Assembly: GCA_017893485.1 (NCBI GenBank)
Contig: JACEHZ010000366.1
Span: 586,251 to 650,250, forward strand
DNA length: 64,000 nucleotides
Source of the DNA: Hemerocallis citrina
Taxonomy: Eukaryota; Streptophyta; Magnoliopsida; Asparagales; Asphodelaceae
Direction: 5' to 3'
In this document: positions 56,303 through 64,000 of the stretch, piece by piece
Layout: every line of letters starts with the position of its first letter
How positions within the stretch are numbered: position 1 is the first letter of the stretch
Notes under the pieces: generated by a model
What the model saw: only the letters and a program-made list of their open reading frames with translations
The model's database searches: none
What the model was told of the DNA's origin: nothing
Made by a program: the position numbers and the translations under genes

Positions 56303-57034
56303 CGGGCATGGACTACTATTCACATCTTATCTTTATCTCGTAGTAGTCATTGTGTTAGGATTAGTTGCATAGTGGGGGATTGAACCTTATGAAGTGAAGA
56401 CGTTAAGGGCTTGCACCCGACCTATGTAGAGTGGGATGCAAAGACTCCTACAAGTACGCATTAGAGAGTCCGCATATAGAAATTGTGTTTTCTTGACTTG
56501 GTTTTTATGCATGTGGATTTCCTGTTTTCTACACATGTCACTTGGTTTAGTCTCACTTGTTGTTTACTTTTCCTTGCTACATCGTATTTTAAGTATTCAT
56601 GTTTACTACATGTTGTTTAAGGATTCATGACTAATGATTATTTATGTTGTTTGTTGCTTTTATGTCACTCACACCATTTATGGCTGACCCCTTTAGTTTG
56701 GGGGTTAGGGATCATCTCTAGCCTCATGTGTTGCAGGTTGTTGCTTAGAGTTTGGAGGTGTTGATGCTTGAGTTGGTTTTGAGAAAAGTGATTTAATAAG
56801 AGTTTTGTGTAAAATTGTAAAAGCAGATTTGAGATAGTTTTGTGTTGTAAATAATAAAGAAATTTTGAGTTGAGATGTTTTGAGTTCCGCTGTGCTATGT
56901 AAAAGGGTTGTTGTAATAAAAGTTAAAAATTTTAGTGGAGTTGGTTGTGTTTAATGTTACATTGAAATTGATGCTGGGATTGTGCTACGTATTTTCTAAG
57001 TTATTATATTAGATACTCGGGGCGCTACAGAGAT

Positions 57035-57046
57035 TGGTATCAGAGC
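57035..57046 (+). promoter_or_regulatory. Tekay-like primer binding site
   Basis: TGGTATCAGAGC, initiator tRNA-Met complement, five bases after the LTR terminus TACA. Confidence 0.93.
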
Positions 57047-57235
57047 ATGCTTCAATAGTAATAATAAACATGGCATAAAATAACCTAGGTGTGGACATTA
57101 AAGAGTGAGTATCACATAGAACTGAAACATGATGTTTTACCTTTGGGATACAAGTGAAGTGTTGCCAAAGGATATTGATGTGAGTTTAAATTGTGTGTGA
57201 TGCTCTAACTTTTCCCTCGTTTTGCAGTATTCAGA

Positions 57236-58310
57236 ATGGTTGCACCCAGGCCCAGGAATGGTGGTAACAATGAGGATGGATCTGGTAGTTCTCGAGGAAC
57301 TGGAATTGATCTTGAGGCTGAATTTGCCAAGGTGTATCAGACTCTGAATGCGCTAATGGCATTTAATTTGGCACAAAGTCAGAATCAACAGCAGAATCAG
57401 CATCAAAATCATGGAGCTGGACAGGGATTGGTTAACGCCGTTCCTATCAAGCAGATCGAATCCTTTAAGAGGATGAGGCCGCCAGTTTTTGAGGGGCAAT
57501 CTGATCCAACCGCAGCTGATGATTGGATTAGGAGGATGGAGACAATCTTCGAGGTATCGGAGACTCCGGCAGCCAGCAAGGTGAAGTTGGCTACGATGCA
57601 GTTGGAAAAGGATGCTGGTGTCTGGTGGGAATCGGTGAAGAGGACTTTGGGAGACCAGCCGATGACTTGGGAAGCTTTTCTGGAGGAATTCAGGGATCGC
57701 TTCTTTCCCCTAGATGTTCAGGAGAAGAAGGCGACCGAGTTCTTGAACCTTCAGCAGGGTAGCATGACCGTGCGGGAGTATGAGACCAAGTTTGCTCAGC
57801 TTTCGAGGTATGCACCAGAGTTGGTCGTGGACGAGGCGAAGAAGGCCAAGAAGTTTGAGTAGGGCTTGAGGCCAAACTTGAGGTCGAGGATGATCCCGTT
57901 GGGCATCAGAAGGTTCGACAAGCTAGTCAGGAGAGCAGCTATGACTGAGGAGGACATGGACCAGTTCCAAAAGAGGCAAGATACATGGAACCGAAACAAG
58001 AGGCCAGCATCAGGTCAGAGTGGGAAGGGATTCCCCGCGAAGCAGATTAAGTTCAGTGATCCGGTGCAGAAGGCACCCACAACTCAGGAGTGACTTGTTA
58101 TTACTGCAAGGAGGCAAGTCATTACAGGTCAGCGTATCCGAAGTTGGCGAAGCAGATTTGTTTCTAGTGTGGGCAGGCAAGACATTCTAAGCCTCATTGT
58201 CCACAATTGAGGAAGGATGGTTCGGGTGGAAGCAAATTCCAGAGGCAAGGGCGAGTATTTGCATTAACCGAGGAGGACGCGGGAAACTCGGAAGATGTAA
58301 TACAGGGTAT
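57236..58310 (+). pseudogene. gag: Tekay-like Gag, stops and frameshift
   Basis: ATG at 57236 (MVAPRPRNGG). The Gag domain contains PPVFEGQSDPTAADDWIRRM, DAGVWWESVKRTLGDQPMTW, FRDRFFPLDVQEKKATEFLN and TVREYETKFAQLSRYAPELV. A TAG at 57860-57862 follows KKFE in place of the usual Trp, and the same frame resumes GLRPNLRSRMIPLGIRRF. A one-base shift near 58090 is needed to read the knuckles CYYCKEASHYRSAYP (last Cys lost) and CF-stop-CGQARHSKPHCP. At least three lesions. Confidence 0.92.
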
Positions 58311-58399
58311 GCAAGAATTCTGATTTTATTTTTAAATCAATGTAATAAGTAAAACCTTTATTTGAGAACAATTGGAGATTAAGTATCACTCTTCTTGTA

Positions 58400-59911
58400 A
58401 CAGGAATTGTTTTAGGAATAAAGGCAAGGGTTTTATTTGATACTGGTTCGTCGCATACTTTTGTATCGCCAAATTTTGCAAGGATCTTAGGTGTGGAACC
58501 TAAGTTGTTTCTAGGCAGGGTTTTGTCGGTGGCAACGCCGTTAGGTGAAGAGTTGATTGCGGATCGATATTACGAGGGCTGTGATATCGAGATTGGTGGG
58601 AGGTTGTTCGGCATTGATTTGATAGAGCTGCAAGTATTGGGTGTGGATGTCATCGTGGGCATTGATTGGATGGCAATATATGATGCCACAATTGAATGCA
58701 AGCAGAAGGAGGTGTTGGTGAAAGCAGCAGGTGGACCCGCAGTGACTTTCCAAGGGAAGAAGAAGATTCCGAAGGTGGCTGCAATGGTATCCCAGATGGC
58801 AATTCCAGATGAAGTCAAGGGCATTCCGGTTGTCCGAGATTTTCCTAAAGTGTTCTTGGATGATTTTTCAGGATTACCGCCGCAGAGAGATGTGGAGTTT
58901 TGCATCAATATTCAGCCGGGGAGTGCGCCAATTTCCAAGGCTCCGTACAGGATGGCACCTGTAGAGCAGGATGAAGTGAAGAAGCAGATTGAGGAGCTGT
59001 TGAGCAAAGGGCTTATTAGGCCGAGTTCTTCTCCGTGGGGAGCGCCAGTGCTGTTAGTCAAAAAGAAGGATGGGTCAATGAGGATGTGCATTGACTATCG
59101 GGAGTTGAATAGGGTGACTATTCAGAATAAGTATCCACTGCCGCGGATTGATGATTTGTTCGATAGGCTTCGAGGAGCAGCTGTGTTTTCGAAGATTGAT
59201 TTGAGATCAGGGTATCATCAGGTTCGAGTCAAGGAGGAAGATGTGAGTAAGACAGCTTTCAGGACTCGTCATGGACTCTATGAGTTTTTGGTGATGCCAT
59301 TCGGGTTGATGAATGCGCCAGCAGTGTTCATGGATATGATGAATCGGGTTTTGAGGCCATTAATTGACTCCTTCGTGGTGGTCTTCATCGACGATATTTT
59401 GGTGTATTCGAAGTCGGAGGAGGAGCATTCTACGCATTTGACAGCGGTATTACAGAAATTGCAGGAGCATAGCTTGCATGCCAAGTTGTCGAAGTGTGAG
59501 TTTTGGAAGTCTGAGGTAGCTTTCCTTGGTCATATTCTTTCTAAGGAGGGAGTGGCCACTGATCCTCAGAAGGTTGAAGCAGTGAAGGATTGGCCCAGAC
59601 CGACGTCTGTGAAGGAAGTCAGAAGTTTCTTGGGTTTAGCTGGTTACTACAAGAGATTCATCCAGGGTTATTCTCAGATTGCAGTTCCTTTGACAGGTTT
59701 GACCCGGAAGAATGTGGCATTTTTATGGACTGATAATTGTGAGGAGAGTTTCCTTGAGTTAAAGAAAATGTTAACTACTGCACCTATATTAGCTTTGCCA
59801 TAAGCTGGGAAGGATTATGATATCTTCAGTGATGCGTCTCTCAGAGGTTTGGGTTGTGTCTTCATGCAAGAAGGCAAGGTTATTGCTTATGGTTCGAGGC
59901 AATTTGCATAT
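58400..59911 (+). pseudogene. pol: Tekay-like Pol: protease and RT, truncated in RNase H
   Basis: The protease motif [20 protein letters not shown] is kept. After a short link ([20 protein letters not shown]) RT reads [60 protein letters not shown] and the catalytic FIDDILVYS, with [21 protein letters not shown] 436-codon open stretch ends with TAA at 59801-59803, in frame before AGKDYDIFSDASLRGLGCVF (RNase H). The element breaks off at RQFAYS (59911). The rest of RNase H, integrase, chromodomain and 3' LTR are missing. RT itself looks undamaged. Confidence 0.93.
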
Positions 59912-60388
59912 TCTATATATACCACATCATTTCTTTCATTTCTCTTCACTAATTCACTCAAATCTCTCATTCTCTCTACTATCTCTCAATACTACTAGTC
60001 TTCAACAACAATCAAGTGATCAACAACAACAATCAATACTACTAGTCTACTACAATCTCTCAAGTCTCAACTCGCTCAACATTCATTCTTCAAACTTCAA
60101 ATACTCATACGGTATTTTAGTATATGTTTAATTTGTATATTTAACATAGTCGATTATTCTCATCTATATCTCTTAATTAGTTTGGGTTTTCTTGAACTTA
60201 TTCCTCATTTTTTAGATTTTATTTATAAATTTGGTAAAGTGGTAAAACATACATACACTAGTCATTCACTAGTTCTTGTTATTATTGTTATTTTTTAGTT
60301 GAGATAGATTGTTGTTCTTTTTAATTTTTAAAACATACATACACTTGCTTTCTCTTTAACTATACATACACTAGTTTTTAATATTTAA
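59912..60388 (+). other. hAT-element leader region
   Basis: It begins with a TATA-like 'ctatatatacc' and a CT-rich leader containing 'actactagtct' direct repeats. No left terminal inverted repeat was found, so the left end of the hAT is missing or diverged. Confidence 0.45.
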
Positions 60389-62494
60389 ATGGTCTCTAAT
60401 CGATCACGTGGTAGTAGACATAGTAGTTAAGAGTCCACTAGTCATCACATTCCTTCCATTCCAATTCCATATATAGATAGTGAAGAAATATTCATGAATT
60501 ATGATAGTTTTTCCGATTTGAATGAAACACACTCAAATCCTATAGAAATAGAAGATCATGTAGAACCATAACCATCAGAATAAGGTCCTTCTCTATCTCG
60601 TAAAATTAGAGAGACTACTTCCGAAGTACAAATTTTTTTCAATTTTGTCCCTTCACTAAATGATAAGAGTGTAGGACTAAAAATATGTAAGAAGTGTTAA
60701 GCACCATATAAATTTAAATTAGGATCGGGCACGGGTACACTTCAACGTCACTTAAGTAAATGTCAACCACAATTTTCGAAAGACAATCTCACACAACAAA
60801 AAATACATCCTAGAACCGGTCAAGTAGATCGTCATAGCTACGATCACGATCTCGTTCGTAGGGAAATGGCTAAGTTAGTAATTAGGGGTGAATTACCATA
60901 TTCGTTTGGTGAAAGTTGGTATGTAGAGACTTTTGCACAAACCTCCTTAAACCCCTATTATAAAAAGATTGCTAGGAATGTAGTTAAGGGTGATTGTAAA
61001 TTAGTTTACAATGAGACTAAGAATTTTTTGATAGCAACACTAACATCACTAAACACTAGAGTTTTTTTGACATCGAATGGGTGGGTAGGAGTAAACGACA
61101 TTTCAATGATGTGTGTAACATGTCATTGGATAGATTCGGATTGGGTACTTCGAAAGAGAATAATTTCATTTGGATATGTTAGGTACCCACATAAGGGTGA
61201 AATTATAGCCACACACATTATGGAAGCATGTAATAATTTTGGTATTTATGAAAGTGTTTGCTATTGGTTTTGATAACACCTCTAATAATACTAAAACAAT
61301 TGATAGTTTGAAAATTACTTTAGATCCTATAGAACCCGAATTTTTTCATGTTAGATGTGCTTGTCATATTTTAAACCTTTGTGTGCAAGATGCACTAAAA
61401 TATGGAAATGATAAACTTGATGCAATGAGAGATTGTGTTCATTATATTACATTGAGTGGTCCAATATATCAAGCTTTTCATGATTGGTGTAAACTTAGGG
61501 GAATTGTATATAAACGTTTTCCTAAAGATGTTAGACATCGTTGGAAACATTTGATTTATTAGGTGTTGTTCTTCATTATCGTTTTAATCTTAGAGATTTT
61601 TGTGTCGCAATGGGTATGCAAAATTGTATGTTAGATGATGATTTTTGGTTTTTTGCCGATAGTTAGTATAAATTTTTAGAACCTTTTAACGAAGCTACTT
61701 TGCAATTTTCAAAAACATATACATCTATATCTAGTGGTATTTTACTTGAAATTGTCACTATGATGACAACGATTAAAGATTTGCAAAAGGACCTTTTTAT
61801 TGGAGATATTGTTAATGCGGCATATATTACAATTTTAAAATATTTTCATCCACTTCCTATATTATATTGTGTAGCTAGTGTAATGAATCCTATGATTAAA
61901 TCAGATGACACAAAAAATTTAATTCAGATTTTTTACACTTATGCTCCACACGATGCAATACAAGATTTTGATCATGTTGTTTTTACTCATCAATTTGAGC
62001 ATAGTTTGACTAGGTTATATGATACTTATGATAGACTTTATTCATTTAACACTACACAAATACAAACACAAAATGTTGATTCTACCTCTTCTTCTTTCCA
62101 CATATGAGCAAAAGGAAAGAGTCATGCAACTAGTAGTGTTTTAAATTTTATTAAATCAAAAAAACCAAGAACCAATTCACCAAATGAGTTGAATTGGTAT
62201 AATGCACAAAGTTCGATTGACATTGTAGTAGATGTGTTACAGTTTTGGAAGAGCAATGAAGCTGTTTTAAATATTTTTTCTCGTTTGGATAGAGATCTGC
62301 TAACAACACCGGTGTCAACCGTTGCATCGGAAAGTGTTTTTTCTCTTGGTGGCAGAATAATGAGCCTGAACAGGAATCGATTGACAGCTAAAAATTTGGA
62401 GATACTAGTATGCATCGAAGGTTGGATGAAAGCGGAAGAGAGGACTCAAAACTTACTTGAAGCACAAGCTGGATCAACAAGTAGTGATGAATGA
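60389..62494 (+). pseudogene. hAT-superfamily transposase, multiply broken
   Basis: A cut-and-paste transposase. It reads MVSNRSRGSRHSS then a stop at codon 14. A BED zinc finger follows (ICKKC, stop, then TLQRHLSKC at about 60690-60770). From 60866 the RNase-H-like core is open (AKLVIRGELPYSFGESWYVE, SNGWVGVNDISMMCVTCHWI). A frame change near 61255 leads to FDNTSNNTKTIDSLK and FHVRCACHILNLCVQDALKY, stops occur near 61560 and 61660, and a region to 62105 follows. The C-terminal dimerisation domain (STVASESVFSLGGRIMSLNR, LEILVCIEGWMK) is intact to 62494. At least five lesions, so inactive. Confidence 0.9.
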
Positions 62495-62999
62495 ACAATT
62501 AGATTTAGTTGATTTACATTAAAATGATGTACAATATATTGTAATTAATTAGAAAATTTAGGGAGATGAGATTCTATATTTAGGTTAAGTAGAAGTGCAC
62601 GACAATAGTCCAATGCTTTCTCTTCAATCTAAATAGAGGCCATATCGATTTCTAAATTCAAGTAATTTTCTTGTTTTGTAATTTGATCTAATTTGTATGA
62701 AATTTTATTCATGTATTTCATTTTATTTAAGAATTTCAAATTTATTAAACCAATTTAATACTTGGTTTTTTGCAATTGTTATGAAATTATAATTTAATAC
62801 TTGATCTTTAATATATTAAAAAAAATTTCCCTAAAAAACCGACCCGGCTCGCGAACCGCCGGGGGCCAGGGTTTCCCCCCCCCCCCCAGCCCGGCCCGGC
62901 CCGGCCCGGCCTGCGATGTCTTCGAGCCCGACCCGGGTAAGCCCGGGACCGGGCAAAGCCCGGCCCGGCCCGGCCCGAGTGGCCCGATTGCCATCCTTA
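62495..62999 (+). mobile_element. hAT right end with GC-rich subterminal repeats and TIR
   Basis: An AT-rich 3' region is followed by (GGCCC)n-type repeats at 62877-62980 (with a C13 run near 62875) and the terminus GGCCCGATTGCCATCCTTA. This is the complement of the TAAGGATGGCAA-type TIR seen in plant hAT elements. Overlapping open frames here are compositional. Confidence 0.75.
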
Positions 63000-63386
63000 C
63001 TTAAGATGAAGCATCTCCAGCCAGTCGTCCTCTCACGCAAATGGTCAAGAGATAATTTCGTTACACGTAGCCTGTTGCGAAGTTACTCAACCTCACCACC
63101 TCAGGGATTCCCCCCGACAACTGCAACTATCTTCCAACGAGAAGAACCAAAGAGTTATCTCCACATTGACAGAGCAGAGAATACAATCACAAAAGAGATA
63201 AACATCAAAATGTCTCAACCAGAATAATTGTAAATGTGTACAAATACTAATAAGCAGGGAAGCGTTTTCATCAACTAAAAGGAAAGATACAAGGATGTGA
63301 TGGCCAGTATGCTATATGGCATCATACAAAAATTAAAAGCATGAGAAACTAAAGCGCAAAGGAGGAATCAGGGATCCACCTACCTC
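63000..63386 (-). other. Sequence between hAT end and Tat-2 accessory remnant
   Basis: No clear coding. By position it may be part of the Tat-2 antisense region into which the Tekay and hAT elements were inserted. Confidence 0.35.
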
Positions 63387-63972
63387 GATGGGACTACAGG
63401 CAAGAAGCCCCAGTCGCTTCCTTCTCCTTACCCTTCTTGCCATAACCACTCTTTGTGCCCACCACGGGAGTGTCGTCCACATCACTGTCCTCCCTATCTC
63501 CATCCTCCTTGGGATCTTCTTCAGAACAAAGCATCACATTGTACCCCTTCCCGGTGAAAGCCAGAAACACACAGCCATGTGTGAGATAGCCCAGGCATAA
63601 GACCTGTTGATCATGTTCTGCAGTCTTGCCTTGGCCTCAGCCTCCATCTTGGTCTACGTTGCCTTCCCCGCCAAGTCCGTCTCGGACTATACCTTCTCCA
63701 AATCCTACTCAAGATTGGCCACCCTCCGACGTCTCATACTTCTGGCGCGACTTTTCTTCTCTTTTCTCTGATGACTCCTACTTCTGGCATAAATCCTCCC
63801 CCTTCTTCTTTGGTGCCTCCAACTCCGCCTTGAGCCCCTTGATGGCCCGTTTCTTCTCCCGCTCAGCAAGGAAGACTTGCACCCTCAACTCCTCCTCGGC
63901 AAAATAGAAGTTGATCAAGTGGCCAAAGTGACAAGCCATCTTGGAAAAAGAATGAAAACTTTCAGTCATTGA
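63387..63972 (-). pseudogene. Remnant of Tat antisense accessory gene (Tat-2)
   Basis: On minus, MTESFHSFSKMACHFGHLIN is followed by a charged helix (FLAEREKKRAIKGLKAELEA) to 63778. After stops there is a segment ending EEDPKEDGDREDSDVDDTPV and VGTKSGYGKKGKEKE at about 63420. A helix followed by a very acidic tail matches the layout of exon 3 of the Tat-1 accessory gene (17759-18427), without clear residue-level identity. It is oriented as expected for Tat-2. Stops near 63777, 63712 and 63655 make it non-functional. It may continue past the window edge. Confidence 0.5.
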
Positions 63973-64000
63973 TCTATAATGTGAAATATGAAGTTACACC

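Larger units (their letters stand above)
54054..57029 (+). mobile_element. Tekay-like chromovirus 5' LTR (2976 bp)
   Basis: It runs from TGTAGAACCCCG to CGGGGCGCTACA, followed five bases later by an initiator-Met PBS. A leader with an intron-like donor ('caaaggtgagtgatg', 54659) follows the promoter zone. Two tandem arrays lie inside (55197-55536 and 55955-56302). LTR length and Gag type favour the Tekay/Del lineage. The 3' LTR is not in the window. Confidence 0.9.

Noticed and set aside
62794..63040. Gly/Pro/Arg-rich open frames on both strands
   Set aside because: Generated by the GGCCC repeats of the hAT end.

Overview
The window is nuclear DNA of a flowering plant. It is almost entirely transposable elements stacked inside one another. 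No intact host gene is visible. The only host coding sequence I recognise is three captured or decayed fragments: XPF/UVH1 exons at 5.06-5.91 kb, the last exon of CMP-KDO synthetase at 28.07-28.16 kb and the C-terminus of pyruvate decarboxylase at 29.35-29.56 kb. The plant call rests on the retroelement lineages (Tat, Tekay-like, copia, TRIM), the MULE, Helitron and hAT types, and those fragments.

Layout. (1) 1-6737: AT-rich, gene-poor DNA ending at a Helitron 5' terminus (minus strand, 6737) and holding three decayed XPF exons. (2) 6738-50063: one old Ty1/copia element stretched over about 43 kb. Its parts are a 5' LTR remnant (6738-7448), PBS (7450), leader, gag/protease/integrase start (25.0-26.5 kb), rest of integrase and linker (35.43-36.64 kb), RT/RNase H (47.29-48.3 kb) and 3' LTR (48309-50063). 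Three large insertions split it: a 16 kb Tat-lineage Ty3/gypsy element (8320-24321); a TRIM (26523-35424) carrying a Helitron that carries a MULE; and a stack of solo LTRs, a second TRIM, a MITE and a giant TA microsatellite (36638-47290). (3) 50064-54053 and probably 63.0-64.0 kb: a second, badly decayed Tat element. (4) 54054-59911: a Tekay-like chromovirus with a 2976 bp 5' LTR and truncated gag-pol. (5) 59912-62999: a broken hAT transposon with a GC-rich right end.

How the parts work together. The 8.3-24.3 kb Tat element is the youngest and most complete. It has matching 592 bp LTRs, PBS, PPT, uninterrupted gag (618 aa) and pol (1295 aa), and a large region between pol and the 3' LTR. That region carries an antisense accessory gene with its own TATA box, two plausible introns and a poly(A) signal, framed by three tandem-repeat families. 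The accessory gene is broken only by in-frame stop codons while gag-pol is clean. After the 3' LTR, sequence matching the PBS and start of gag continues for 127 bp and ends in scrambled filler, so the element is part of an LTR-internal-LTR-internal array that was cut and repaired. The MULE transposase has one frameshift and one stop. The hAT, Tekay and copia proteins each carry several breaks.

No wholly new cellular system is evident. The observations most worth following are the antisense accessory gene and its repeat architecture, a five-unit array of paired GTCGAC palindromes with a 78-79 bp period in the Tekay LTR, the MULE holding two host gene ends, and a 907 bp tandem duplication ending in a 36-base poly-C run.
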